DNA from: Rhodosorus marinus
Lineage: Eukaryota; Rhodophyta; Stylonematophyceae; Stylonematales; Stylonemataceae
Reading direction: 5' to 3'
Length of the DNA: 64,000 nucleotides
NCBI GenBank assembly: GCA_029953675.1
Contig: JAMWBK010000006.1
Location: 1,364,001-1,428,000 of the forward strand
Under the pieces are notes generated by a model. The model was not told the DNA's origin. It made no database searches and was given only the letters and a program-made list of their open reading frames with translations. Made by a program: the position numbers and the translations under genes. Below, one piece after another: positions 46,956-59,632 of this stretch (within the stretch, counting starts at the first letter, position 1; each line of letters opens with the position of its first letter).

Positions 46956-48004
46956 GGCGAAGGCTAGCGACCGAGTGTCTAAATTTCGAGGCCTCCTTCG
47001 AGTAAAATTGAGCCTATGTATACTCCCTGGACACAAATGTCGTGCTCACTTTTGCAGGTCGCCTCTTCCTGCATCTATCAGAATCTTGAAGCTCTTCTCG
47101 CTGAGCCAAAACAGCTTTGGATGACGTCCTCCGTGTGGGTCTGCAGGTTGAGGTTAAAAACCCCAGCTAAGTCCGCAAACATCATCGAGCAGAGGTGCAC
47201 TTCGGTTCTACGAGACTGTAGTTGCACATTGGATTCTGCTGCAATTCTGTCTTGTTCATGCAAATCAGCCCACCTGGCTTGAAGCTTTTTGTTGGACTCC
47301 AAGTGGACGAGAGGTGTTGACGCGTTGCACCGTGATGTCACCATGAGCACTTGACGAAAGAACCTGAACTTGCAGGAGCCACTAGCTGCACGCGAGAGGA
47401 TCTTGCTGAAAAACTCTGTGTTGCTACTAAAACAGCAGCCCAAGCCCTTGAACGAATTGTCGAAACGAGAAAAGTAAAAGAGCATCAGCTCCGAGGCTTC
47501 CAGTTAATCCGTTGTCAGCAGTCGCCCGAGCCGACTAACCTTCAATTTTGGGCGCCGCTAGCTGCCCCACTGGGACTTCGCTAGACCTAACAAATCTGAC
47601 TTGCTTTTATAACAGCAGCAGAAGCCCTTGAGCCAAGTCTCGAAACTCCTTATGAGCAGAAGAGATTCGAAGAGATTCAGGGCTTTTGGCCGGTAGCAAG
47701 AGCCCCGGTCACCGCTCGATGAAGTTTGCTCCTTCCAGGCATTCGAAGAGTTGGTTGCTATTAAGCAAGTAACAAAATGTGGGCGGTAGGAGCTCAAGGA
47801 GTGCTAGTAGAGCGGGGGAGGTGAGGGTATCCATATAGCTTAGCTCCAATATGAACATTGGGTTGTGGAAACTAAGAGACTAGCCAGGTAGGAAGGAGCT
47901 GCACCGAGCAAATTTTCGGGGCAGCAGTTGTCATTGTAGGGGGGGGGAAGGTTAGATATCCGGTTCTGGATGGCACTTTTCTCTGCTGTTTTGAATGTGC
48001 GTGC
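46956..48004. other. spacer with tandem duplication and unassigned frames
   Basis: A minus-strand frame from about 47344 down to 47078 (NKKLQARWADLHEQDRIAAE, HLCSMMFADLAGVFNLNLQT) looks helical and protein-like but is unassigned. On the plus strand a sequence around 47430 (AAACAGCAGCCCAAGCCCTT) recurs in diverged form near 47610, giving TAAQALERIVET and TAAEALEPSLET. The last 250 bases before 48005 are G-rich, as at other plus-strand gene starts. Confidence 0.35.
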
Positions 48005-51000
48005 ATGATGGCAGAAACTACTGGACTGGGAGTGAAGACTGAGCGCTGGAGAGAAAAGGGACCTATGGACGGGATGGAGGTGTGTTTGTTTGTTCCCAGC
48101 CATGGTGGATGGCGGAGCAACGGGAGGAAGCCTATACGTCGGCGGAGAGTTTTTATGGTGCAAACGAATAAGAGGACTTCACTGCCAGTTAAGCTAGCGG
48201 GACCTAAGAAGGTAGAGATGACGAAACTGCCTACCCTGCAGGAGGAGAGGGTTAGGTTCGAGAGGCTCGGCAAGAGAGTCTCTCGTGATGGTTCGTACAT
48301 TGAGCAGGCATATGACTTGGATTCAAAACTGGGCATGGAATGGTTTGGCGAGGTCATCAGGAAGTCTTTGAATGATACCTTCCGAGGCGGCATGCGTGAG
48401 TTCCTAGTTTATGAACCGGAGAGGATCGAGAAGTACTACGATCAAAATCCCCTCGTAGTTGTCCAGCGTATCTCGAAAATCGTACGACCGTTCTCAATTT
48501 GGGCTGTAGAATTTCTTCTTGCGAAAAGATTCAATGCGCAGCCTGATGGACAGGTGAGTGACCTGAGAAAGCCGGCGAGGGCTCTTCTGCATGGTCGACG
48601 AAAAGCAATAGTACCTTGAGGTAGTTGACCATTGCGTTCCGTCCGTCTGCCTGCTACACATATCAGATTGTAGCGGAGAAAGCCGAAGTATTAGCTAGCC
48701 ACCTGAGAAAAGCGTTAATCGCGATGGGACCAACGTTCGTCAAGATTGGTCAGGGCCTGTCGCAGAGACCGGATTTGATAGGGCCGATTTTTGCTGACCA
48801 GCTGAAGAAGCTACAGGATTCTGTTGCGATTTTCCCATCCGATATAGCATTTGATATCATGCTGGCAGAATATGACAGACCTCTCGACGATATCTTCGAT
48901 TTCATCACCAAGGAACCAATCGCTGCAGCGTCCTTGGGACAGGTGCGAATTGCGAATTGGCCTATTCTGAGAATGAAATCCTCCTCCGGGCTACGATTTG
49001 GCGCCTGCACTAATCCTCTGGTGTTTGATTCTTGAAGGTGTATAAGGCACATCTCGTAGGGGCACCGGAGAACGAGTTTGTCGCAGTTAAAGTCCAGCGG
49101 CCGAAGATTGGTGCTGAGGCATCAGTTGACCTGTACTTGACCAGGAAGCTTGCTCGAATTTTGAAAAAGGTTTTCAAACTTCGTACAAACCTGGTTGGGG
49201 TGAATGATGAATTCGGAGTGAGGCTATTCGAGGAGACAAACTACGTACAGGAGGCGAGGAACTGTGACAGGTTTCGGTCTCTGTACAGCGATATTGACGG
49301 CATTTTCATTCCGAAAACTTGCCCTCAATGGACCACACGGTGAGTTTTTCGGAAGCTTGGGACTGAAGTTCCTCGTTTGGCGCTTGCTGTTCGATTTCCT
49401 GATTCCTCCTGTTCGCTAGCTACGTGCTGTGCATGGAATGGGTCGAAGGTACCAAGGCCCCTTGGGGAGAAGACGCTCTGCGACTTATCGATGTTGGTAT
49501 TCAGTGTACTCTGCGGCAGTTGCTGGACGGTGGTTACTTTCACGCCGATCCCCATCCAGGAAATTTAATGCGAACCGTCGATGGTCGGCTAGCTTACATC
49601 GATTTCGGGATGATGAGCGAGGTACTTTGCGCTCTGAACGAGGAAAGGAAAAGATCGTAGCTCAGAACGCTGTGCTCATCAACAAAAGCCTTTGGTGTTA
49701 TCTCCAACTTCAGGTTCAGCCACAAAAGCGTTACGACCTAATTAGTTCAGTCATGCACCTAATCAATCAAGACTACAAAGGTCTAACTGTCGATCTCGTA
49801 AATTTGGAATTTCTGCCGCTGGATGCCGACGTTGACGCCATCGCTCCGGTATGTTCCCCATGCAATTGTTGTCAACGAATGCCACTGGACTGGAATCATG
49901 GCACCTGTTTGCTGGTTGACATTGACGTTTGTTGGTGTGTGCTGTACTTTGATCACCAGCTGTTGAAGGGCGCCTTCACCAAAGCGAACGAAGGAAACCC
50001 AGATGGCGAATCCATGTCCAGTCTCTCTTTCAATGAACTGGCTAGGCAGATGGCGGGAGTCGCGTACAAGAGCCCAATCCGCCTGCCTCCATACTACTCA
50101 CTTATCATTAGGTCGTTGACAATCTTGGAAGGTGAACATGAACTGCTGGTCCCGAGATGACAGCATTGCGCACTGCGCTGTGGCTTTCTCCTCGAAAGTA
50201 GTTAATGGGCTTACCGGAAATTTCGCTCCAAATATGATATCTGCTCTTAGGTATCGCGCTCACCGTGAACAAGGATTTCAAGATTGTAGACGAGTCTTTT
50301 CCGTACGTTTCAAAGCGGATCCTGATGGACACAGACCCGGAGATGAGAAGACGGTTGCGAGAAGCGCTGGTAGACCCGACCACCCAACGCATACGGTGGC
50401 ACAGGCTGAAAACGATTATCAAGGAAGGCCAATCTAGGAACGAAAGTTTGTCATCACTGGCAAAAGGAGGTACGTCCGAACTAGATTACAACGGGCTACA
50501 AGCCTTGTATCATCCTGCTGTAGAGAGAGGCACCCTGACCCCTGCCTGCTGAAACAAAATGGCAGGAAACCGACAAAGTCCTGACGAGTCAAGCATCGTG
50601 GAAAAGATTGCACAGTACGTGTTGTCAGCAGACGGCGAGTTTCTCCGAGATGCGGTAGTTGAAGATCTTGTGGACGCTGTCGATTCCGCGCAATTGGCAC
50701 TGCAGGATTCCGCCTCAAACATCTCACGAGGTGATTATCGCTCTCTCATCGGAGTCTTTTTCTGCTGCAAACATCCTCGTTTTATGAATTGGACTAACCG
50801 GTTGAATTTCTGTTTGTTGACGTAAACGAAGGATTGATCCCGAAACCGATTGATGAACCCGATAGACAACTCCTCGCCCAAGTGCAGAAGCTTTTGACCA
50901 TGTTAGCCCGCGAGACACGCGTGAACGGACGGCATGGGGCAATTAGACGATTGCAGACTGCGGTCACATCCGGTTCGATGAACGGACAGGCCAATGCGAC

Positions 51001-51287
51001 TGATTCTGCACAAGTCCGGTAGGCATCTGTCAATAGGCCTTGCTCCGCAGCTGCTGCAGCAACGAGAAAGATGAGTGTCTACTGAGCAACTCGTGGATGT
51101 TCATCCTGTTTCTCTTTCCAAAAGGTTGAGCGCCGAAGCTCAAAGAATTTTGACATTGGTGGTTGGCCGCCTGCTAGAACGTAACAGTACAAGAGCGATG
51201 AAATCATTCCTGCTAACGGTGGAGGGAATCATCGACTTGCAAGTTGCTCGCGCTAAGGATAGGAACAACAAGCAGAACAAGAGTTGA
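48005..51287 (+). CDS. ABC1/ADCK/UbiB-type atypical kinase, plastid-type ABC1K
   Basis: Ten exons: 48005..48553, 48667..48942, 49038..49339, 49420..49621, 49714..49848, 49960..50131, 50251..50469, 50566..50730, 50832..51018, 51125..51287. They give 789 aa with every phase consistent. ABC1 kinases regulate quinone or lipid metabolism in plastids and mitochondria. Family motifs are present: KIGQ (209-212), the Ala-rich loop AAASLGQ (269-275), the lysine of VAVKVQRP (293), EETNYVQEA, catalytic HADPHPGN (417-424) and DFG (437-439). C-terminal LPPYYSLIIRSLTILEGIAL is typical of plant/cyanobacterial members (ABC1K1/3 group). The basic, S/T/R-rich first ~75 residues suggest an organelle transit peptide. 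Introns are 80-120 nt with variable donors. The C-terminal ~250 residues are helical and less conserved. Confidence 0.92.
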
Positions 51288-51876
51288 TCCTGGATATTTT
51301 TCAGCAGCTCGTGGTCTTAGGGTTCTAGCAGGTAGATCGTTTTTTTCCCCGCCGCAAGTGTGCACAAGGCGTTCACTGCGGCGAGGGCGGAAGGAGGGAA
51401 GCGAAGTGTATGGTATGTTTAGAAATTTTTGGGTTTTCTGGCGATTCTGATTCGAGGTGCTCAAGTATGCACCTCCTGATTGACGAGGCTAGGCGAGGCA
51501 TGTCGCTGTGGAGCGCAGTTTAACCTCGCTGCTTTCCTGTATTTTAGAAGTTTTGGTGACCGGAATAGTAATGTACTTGTTGAATAGAGTGAAGAAACAC
51601 GAATACGCTGAATAGGCTAAACTGCTCAAAATGCTGCACCGGGGTGCTGAGATGTTCAACGCCGTGTTCAGCGTCAAGCAGTTATTCCAGACCAAACGAA
51701 CAACTTCGCAAACTGACCACCAAACTACGCATGGATGCCATCAACGTTGTCTTAAGAAACACTAGTCACCAGCGCCCTTCATTCTTCTTAGGTTGCTTGC
51801 TGTGCCTCTCGGGAACGAAGTTGCTCATCCTAGTCTACAGGTGGCGCAAAAGTTAATTACTTCTGCGTCTGTACAG
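51288..51876. other. 3' spacer, no recognised feature
   Basis: No coding signal or repeat apart from the hairpin that follows. Confidence 0.35.
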
Positions 51877-51930
51877 TATCAAGCGGTCCAGACCGCTGTA
51901 TATATAGAGTATAGTCTGGACCGCTTGATA
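51877..51930. repeat. perfect hairpin, 17-bp arms, 20-nt TA-rich loop
   Basis: TATCAAGCGGTCCAGAC at 51877-51893 pairs exactly with 51914-51930. The loop contains TGTATATATAGAG. Confidence 0.9.
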
Positions 51931-54149
51931 GGGCAACCTCTGCGAGCGCGATTATCCGTGCGCTCGATGCGGTGGGGTGACAACACCGCTCATAAGCTGT
52001 GGACGAAATATCCTCGTTACCCACCGCAGTCCATGTGCCAACCCAGAGTTTTGCGGCAGTTCAATGCGTTTCTGCCCAACATTCGCAGCTACGGCAAATC
52101 GTAAAACAAGCAGCGCTCCCGTAGATGTTGGCAAAAGCGAGATATTTATTAACGCAGTCCTACCAAGATCCCCTCACAACGCTTCCTTGGGACAACCAAA
52201 AAAACAACAAACAGGAATCTTCAATTTCTCGACTGCAGAAGCCCTTTCCATTGTTATACGTAAACAAAATTACAAATATCCAGTTGGGACAAGCCACACG
52301 CATCCCCTTTGATTTCAATACAAAACAACCAATTCTATCCCCCAAGAGCGGTCAACGGCCATCGCTCGTCCTTTTCCCGGGAATTTGGTGCCACTGGATT
52401 CGAAGATCCTCCGATTTTTTTTGAAAATTATCCATCGGTTTCCTCAAATCAGCTTTGGACCAGTTGGGAAATGGCGAATACTATCCGCTTCAAACGTCCT
52501 TGTCCAATTGTTTTTCCGGAAATGGACATTTTCTTTTCTTTTTTTGCGTTTCGAATAATTCCACGAGCAAAATCAAATCAGACACCGAAGAGGCGGCGAA
52601 AGCATTCCCTTGCGTCCCCTTTAGATTCTTAGCGAAAATCATGCAACCAACCCTTTCTAGTTTCTTCTTGTTCGTGTATTCGGATAGCAGCAGCAAACTC
52701 CTCCCCCCTGCACCTTTGGCTTTTGTCCTAGAAGAAGCGAGGGTGGCTTGTGGTGCACTAGAGGAATGAGTCTTAGGGGTTGGGGTTGGGGTAGGAAAGG
52801 TGTCTGTGTCCGTGTTTAGGGGATGTGCCAGGGGTCCGCAACTCACAAATTCAAGATTAGGGGTGACGCGAGTGATGGTAGTGGATGCCGCTTTTGTCAA
52901 ACTGAGCATACTCAAAGAGCTCGGACGCTAAGACATTGTTCATGGACTTGCTAGCAGTGGATGTAATACCATCCGCGCAGTGGGGTGTTATCCCATCCTC
53001 CTGCTTCGTTCATGACCTCGTGCAAGTCCACCGGTTCTGGTCCACCGGTTCTGGTGTGTGACTGGAGACTAGCAATCACTTGACCCACTGTGGTTAGTCC
53101 GTGCCACCAGGAGCAACTCCGGCAGAAGGCCATAAAACAAATCGTTTCAGACGGCTCTCACGAGCACCAGGTTCATGTCCCATCCATAATACTGCTCAAA
53201 GCCAATCTACCCCTAGGCAATCATTCTCCCCTAGTAGTGTACGAAGTACCTTCCCCCCCTTCCCCCCCCCCCGTCACCCCTTCTCCCGCCCTTAATGACT
53301 CCATCAGAAACCAATCCCATGCTAGTATATGGCATTCGAATCAATCACATTAATCTCAGACTATGCGAAATAACGCCGATCCATTAGCCAATGAATCCCT
53401 GGCGACGTTTTATGCATCGAACAAAAAAGACTCAATAGTAAGAAAAAACTAGATCCAAAAAAGTTATCGAACAATTACTTTTTTCAATTTCCCGGGGGGT
53501 TCCGCACAAATCAGTTCGATGAGCAAAACAGAATCTTCAAATAAATATCAAATAAACGAACTTGGAGCTCGTAGGGACAGTTTTCCTTTTTTTTTTGTTC
53601 GGCGTTCTTTGCTTGGTCGATCTGGCCCCGAGGTCTTCCTCGGAGCGCACAGCCATCCCTCCCCCCCCTTTACCCCGACCAACGTCCTAAAAAACAGTCT
53701 AATTCATCAGCAAATCTTTAGTTCAGAATGGCGCAATCCTTTATTACCTCCCTCACTGGGTTGGGAAAAATGTACCCCCGGCTTCTTGCTCACTCACCCA
53801 GAGATTTTCAATGCCTAGCTGATTGTCAGTTTTGCAGAGTTTCTCATTACTTTTTTCGCTCCCCTGAATTCAACTAAATTCTAACCCTCTACTTGTTCTC
53901 TAAATTCTTCCTTCCTTACCTAGGGGGAGGGAGAATCCCTCTTTGCCACCTAAAAGGACTAAAAAGAACCGGAAAATTCCGATTTTGAATGTTCTTGAAT
54001 ATATATCAAAAGGGGGGGATCGAAACAAGGATTCTTTTATTTTTGACAGTGCGTCCACCGGAAAACAAATTTTTAAATTCTGTTTGACGCCATGGGGGTG
54101 CGGTTGCCAACGATGGCAATCTTACTGAGTATATTTAATTTCATACGGT
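51931..54149. other. gene-poor spacer with C-rich stretches
   Basis: No gene recognised. A G/T-rich patch lies at 52765-52850. C-rich plus-strand patches lie at 53225-53290, 53655-53690 and 53880-53945. They face the G/T-rich block on the right across an AT-containing core near 54000. Confidence 0.4.
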
Positions 54150-54908
54150 TTCAATCGATTACGAAACTCCAGTATCCTTTTTGAATGTGTCAAGGAGGGG
54201 GGGGGGTTGTTGGAGGCTCTTAACCTGTGGAAGGTGGGAAAACGAGCTAGTTTTGCTTCACGGAATTTCAACGGTTGGGATGGTCAGAGGGGGTGTGTGT
54301 GTGGGTGCGTATGTGGGGGTATATGCCGTGGGCGGCTCTTGGGAGAGGGAGCTGATTTTGTACCGTTGGTGATGGTGCAAATGGCGACTACTACTTAAAA
54401 CAAAACAAAAAATAATCCCCAAACTGGGATTTGGAAAAAGTTAATTTTCTTTTTTTGGGGGGGGAAGAGAGAGGCAGTGCTTCTTTCTCCAAGGTATTTG
54501 GGGGAGGAAGAGGAAGGATCAGTGGTGCTGGACGGTGGGCATGGAAATATAGGTCTCGCACTTTCTAAGCTTGGGAAGTCCGCTTGCTACTATTCTTGCA
54601 TTTGCCGGCGAAGGATTTGGTAGGCTTCTTGCAGGGGAGGTTGGGAGGGTTGGGGTTCGGGTGAAAAGGGCGGGAAGGTGTGAAGTGTTGTGGGTGTGGA
54701 AGGGCTTAGGATGGTCGGAAGTTATTGTTTGGTGCATATGATGGGGGATATGGTGTAGGAGGGCAGATAATGTTGTGTTGACTGAGGACGACGGGGCACG
54801 AGGAAGGGGGACTTTGCCATTGTGTCTGAGGTTGTTTTTTTTATTCTGTTTTATTTTTGTCTTTGGCTCCGCAATTTTTTTTCGGTTTTCGTTTCGGTAA
54901 ACGCAAGA
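54150..54908 (+). promoter_or_regulatory. G+T-rich 5' flank of LCB2
   Basis: The plus strand is strongly G/T-biased with several runs of 8-10 G (near 54197 and 54459) and ends just before the LCB2 start codon. It probably includes the 5' UTR and promoter. Confidence 0.45.
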
Positions 54909-56612
54909 ATGGGGGAGCATAGTGAGGACGACAAGTACAATAACGTACCGTACTTTACGGCCCTGACGACATACTGTAATTATGCCGTGATTGTCCTTTT
55001 GGGCCACATATGGGATTTCCTCGCCAACACTTTCGGCAGAGGTGACGGAGTTAACGGTGCGGATGGGTCTGATTATGCACCGTACGTTAGAAGTTTTGAG
55101 GATTTCTACGCCAGGCGAGTGTACTCTAGAGTGTCCGATTGCTGGTAAGAATCTGTCATCCCCTTTAAGGTTTCTCTAGCTTGTGATGCATGCTCTGAAC
55201 TTTTCGCTAATCCTCACAGGGGAAGACCGATTTCTTCAGCCCCTGGTGCGTATGTATCCGTGATTGAGAGAGAGGACAACGTGGAAATGGATTGGAAAGT
55301 TGACTTGCAGCCCACAGGGAAGACGTTGGATTGTATTAATCTAGCGAGCTACAACTACCTCGGATACGGAGAATTGCCGGGAGGTATTGATCAGGACACC
55401 TTGGAAGCACTTGATAAGTACGGTGTTTCCACGGGCGGCAACTCAGTTGAAGGGCGTAATGACATTCTAGAGGAACTTGAGAAGACTACGGCCGACTTCT
55501 TGGACAAGGAGGCTTCCATAATTTTAGGCATGGGATTCGCCACAAATTCTCAGGTTCTTTGTTCCCTTGTCGGACCCGGGTGTCTGCTGATCAGTGACGC
55601 TCTTAACCACGCGTCAATCGTTGTCGGATCTCGAAACTCTGGAGCAAAAATCCGGACTTTTGCGCATAATGATCCCAAATCGATGGAAAACACGATCAGG
55701 GAATCAATAGCGACTGGACAACCCGGCACTGGAAAGCCGTGGAGAAAAATCTTGGTTGTTGTGGAAGGCATATACTCCATGGAAGGAGAGATTTGCAACC
55801 TCCCGGAGATCATTAGAGTTAAGAAGAAGTACGGAGTCTCACTCTTCCTCGATGAAGCTCATAGCATTGGAGCCATGGGAGGCACTGGGCGTGGTGTCTG
55901 CGAGTACTGGGGAGTCGGTACCAAGGACGTGGATATTATGATGGGAACTTTCACAAAGTCTTTCGGAGCGGTTGGCGGATACATCGCAGCATCGAAGGAC
56001 GTAGTTGATCTTATCCGTTACACCTCGCCTGGTGCTTTGTACTCAACAACGATGTCACCACCCTGCGTTAAGCATATCTTGTGGGTCCTGTCTGAGATCA
56101 AAGGAGAGGATGGAACTGGGAAGGGAAAACAGAGGATCAAGCAACTGAAGGAGAACACGATATACCTCCGAAAGAAACTAGCGGAGATGGGGCTGCAGAT
56201 TTACGGAGAACCGGAGTCACCGGTGATCCCGATAATGATATACGGTGTAGGGCAAATCGCCACCTTTTCACGTGAGTGTTTAGCTCGTGGCCTTGCCGTG
56301 GTTGTTGTAGGGTTTCCGGCCACACCGTTGATTTTGAGCCGCGCTCGGATCTGTGCCTCTGCAGCGCACACAACCGAGGATTTAGATAAGGCTCTTGAGA
56401 TCATTAAGCACGTCGCGAAATTGTCGATGATATACTATGATACCCCGAAACGGCGAGTTCCCGCGTTGAAGGCTCCAAAGAAATTTGAGGAGAAGGTTCA
56501 TGCAACTGATTCGATATTTTCCAGGGAGGAAATGGTTGAGCACTCGACAGAAAACGGCCATACTGTGCTGCCGCGAGCGGCTCCGGACTTTGGGCGGTTT
56601 TCGTTTATTTGA
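54909..56612 (+). CDS. LCB2: serine palmitoyltransferase subunit 2
   Basis: Two exons (54909..55144, 55220..56612) with a 75-nt intron (GTAAGA ... CTCACAG) give 542 aa. The enzyme condenses serine with palmitoyl-CoA on the ER membrane, the first step of sphingolipid synthesis, as a heterodimer with LCB1. An N-terminal membrane helix is visible (YCNYAVIVLLGHIWDFLANT). Family blocks include NLASYNYLGYGE, GMGFATNSQVLCSLVG, SDALNHASIVVGSR, VVEGIYSMEGEICNLPEI, LFLDEAHSIGAMGGTGRGV and the PLP-lysine motif GTFTKSFGAVGGYIA (lysine 325). It ends with VVVVGFPATPLILSRARICA. The start ATGGGGGAG follows the end of the G/T-rich flank. An upstream in-frame start would add a low-complexity stretch and is less likely. 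Confidence 0.96.
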
Positions 56613-57498
56613 TCATCCCGATATGAACGGACAAGCGCGAAGCGGACTACTTGAGCGCGGTAGACGCAAATTGTGGCTACCGTTTGCTTAGACGAAGGTA
56701 GTCTTCCTAGGACGAGTGAGGTTCCAATCTCCCTAGAGTATTTTTTGTAGCGCGTTTTCGGTTTGGTAGCATCCCCCCTTATTTCTTCGCGAAGGTATCG
56801 GGTTTCCAATACCTACGTGCGTCGACCAAGCGAGGGCTCCGCTCCTCTGTTGTACGTCTCTGCTTGCAGTCCCCTTTTTCCGCATGGAATGCATTCGAGA
56901 GCACCAACATGAGGTTGTTGTCTTCCGATGCGTCATAACTGTTTTTACAATAAGAACGACATATGTAAACTCTTGTCTTCCGACTGGAAAAACCGCTGCG
57001 CACCAACCAATCTTGAAAACCCACCCAACCCAACCAGCAAAACTGCGCCCGACCAAACTATAGACAGTCCTCTCTCAGTCGCAATATTATTGGAGACTGC
57101 GAAGAGGGGAAAGCTGTTGGCTCGTAGCTAGATTAGAACAGGTCACAGCCAGAAGAATGCAGAGCCCGCAACTCAGGAAGAGGTAGAAGAATGAAATTCG
57201 ACTCCTCAAGTGACAGGCTTGACCCCACTGGGAATAGTTTATTTCACATTTCGAAGTGCTCCAGCCCTTGACCTGTCGGAATTTGCCAAGCGCCTTCCGG
57301 TTGGGTGTGGATTTCTCTGCTTGCGATCGGATGACGCGTTAACTTTAGAAACTTCTCGCATTCAAGAATTAAGAGGGTTGAGATGGTGAGCCCGATTTAG
57401 ATGGCCTCATTTCCTCCAACTGACATGCAAGCGCGAAGAGAGTAACCGATAATGAGTTTCGAAGAGGGGAAATCAGTGTTCTGAGTGCTCCAGAGATA
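56613..57498. other. spacer between LCB2 and CCA enzyme
   Basis: No feature recognised. It holds the 3' end of LCB2 and the upstream region of the CCA enzyme. A short C-rich patch lies near 57020. Confidence 0.4.
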
Positions 57499-59632
57499 AT
57501 GGGGAGTCAAGAAACGGACAAGATGACGTCAAAGAGGAAGAGGGTGAGCTCATGCTCTTGGCCAGTAAGCCCTGCTTTGGGTAGGTACTGCAGTCCAGGT
57601 CTGACATCTTTGCGTTTTCTTCCGGAAAACCAGGATTGGGCGGATTCTCCTATTCCGCTTAGTAGCCTGGAAGAGAAAATCTTCGGCTTTCTCGTTAAAG
57701 TTTTGAAAGATGAGAGGAGAAAGACAGTGCTTCGAGTCGCTGGTGGATGGGTGCGTGACAAGGTGGGCAAAGCGCTGTTCATGCCCCACTTCTCGTCCGT
57801 TTCATGTCTGCTTACTCTGCACTCTACCCATGCGCTGCGATCCTCAAGCTGCTTCAATTGGCGTGTGATGACATTGACATTGACATCGCTCTGGACGATA
57901 TTTCCGGTAAAGACTTTGCCCACATCGTTGAAGGGCATTTAGAGAAATCGTCGGAGCATTCCAGCGTTGCGGTAATTCACATGAATCCGGATAAGTCAAA
58001 GCATCTAGAAACCGCGCGGATAAAGGTAGATTTGGAGACATCCATTTTTAGCGCGGGTACTCTGTCTCTCGGGAGTTTGACCACATATTTCAGAGCGAGT
58101 TGCTGAGGTGTGCCTTCTTCTTCTTTAACTCTCATAGATTTTCGATGTTTGGATCGATCTCGTAAACCTTCGGACCGAAACGTACGCTGACTCCAGCCGA
58201 GTTCCAGACATTGTTTTCGGTACGGCAGAAGAGGACGCTCTTCGACGCGACCTTACCATTAACGCGCTCTTCTACAATATCAACGATGGGGTCGTGGAGG
58301 ACCTTACTGGCTCCGGTACGCTATTTGAAGTTGTACTTGATCGATAGCCAATCCAGCCTCGACTCTGAAAACTTGCACGTCCGCTTCATCTTGATGTTAA
58401 CTCGAAAAGGGCTCACGGACCTTCGAGAAGGAATCATCAGAACTCCTCTGGAACCGAGAACGACGTTTCTTGATGATCCTTTGCGCGCTCTTAGAGCTAT
58501 TCGGTTTGCCGGGAAGCTTGGATTCAAGGTCAGTCCGGACATTATCGAAGCGTGCAGACTGCCTGAGGTCCGTTGGTTTTCTGCTTTCTCCCCTGTAGCT
58601 CGTTCAAGCTTCTTCAGGCACAACGTGCCGTCCGCTTCGTACTCACGTGGTGGAACTTGCGTGGTACTTTCCTTGCAGGTCAGAAGCGCACTGGAGGCGA
58701 AGGTTTCGAAGGAAAGAATAGGAGTCGAGGTCGACAAAATGCTCTGCTCAGGGTCCCCGTTGACCTGCGTCAGCTTGCTTCATGACTTATCACTATTTAC
58801 GTCCGTATTCCTTCCGAACGGAATGCCAAAGATGGATCCACTGGAATTTGAAATTGAGGAAGCGCCGATGCGCTGTTTAAACACAGTGTCAAAGTTTCTA
58901 TCCACGCTGGAAAGCTCTGAACGGTCACTGCCAAAAGAGGTTTGCACATGGCCCGCAACTCTGTCCGCTTCTAGGAGTCCCTAGTCGACAAATACACTGA
59001 GGCAAAGGGACGATCCCATCTTGCAGCTGCTTCGCATAGGACTATTTGCGTCCCTGCTAAGGCCTTTCGGAGGAAAAAATGTGCATTCCGCAGAGTCAAA
59101 GCCCAACCGACCGGTTACCGTCGCGGCACATATCATTCGACACTGCCTGAAGCTTCGGGGTAGGGATGCGGATGAGGTGAACATCATACACGTTTGCTCG
59201 GCAAAACTCGAGAATCCTTCCTTTGTTCGAAACCGCCTAAACCTTGGGACGCTCGTACGGGAGTCCAAAGAGCTGCTACCCACAGTCTTGCTCCACTCAC
59301 AATCACAAAACGAGGATATCAGTGCAGAAGAGATCCACAGAACAATCATCGAGATGAAACTGGAGAATGCAGCTTCCTTGAAGCCTCTACTGAACGGGAA
59401 ACAGGTTATGAAGCTTCTTCCTAAGCTGCCTAAAGGACCCGAACTGGGAGAGGTGTGCCCTTATCATCCGAGAGTCCAGCAGAAAACGTTCACCACGAGA
59501 TCTAGAGCTCTAAATTCAGTCGCCCTGTTACAGATTATGCAGGAACAGATCGAGTGGCAACTTGCGAACCAGGAGGTCAAAGAAGATCAATGCAAACAAT
59601 GGATAGCTGAAAAGCACGTAAACTTTTTATAA
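57499..59632 (+). CDS. tRNA CCA-adding enzyme (tRNA nucleotidyltransferase)
   Basis: Seven exons: 57499..57762, 57849..58025, 58138..58315, 58410..58567, 58679..58939, 58985..59452, 59534..59632. They give 534 aa and phases all match. The enzyme adds CCA to tRNA 3' ends in the nucleus/cytosol and usually also in organelles. Class II motifs: VLRVAGGWVRDK (about 77-88), the metal-binding aspartates in DDIDIDIALDD (95-105), RRDLTINALFYNI (183-195) and DDPLRALRAIRF (228-239). KERIGVEVDKM follows in exon 5, and the tail ends ELGE-IMQEQIEWQLANQ across the last junction. Two introns have unusual donors (GTCCGT, GTTTGC) and one is only 45 nt, so those junctions are less sure. The N-terminal ~60 residues precede the conserved core and may hold a targeting signal. 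Confidence 0.9.

Noticed and set aside
50559..50825. Separate small gene starting at the ATG in ATGGCAGG
   Set aside because: That ATG lies in the intron end; the sequence after ATGGCAG is exon 8 of the ABC1 kinase in matching phase.
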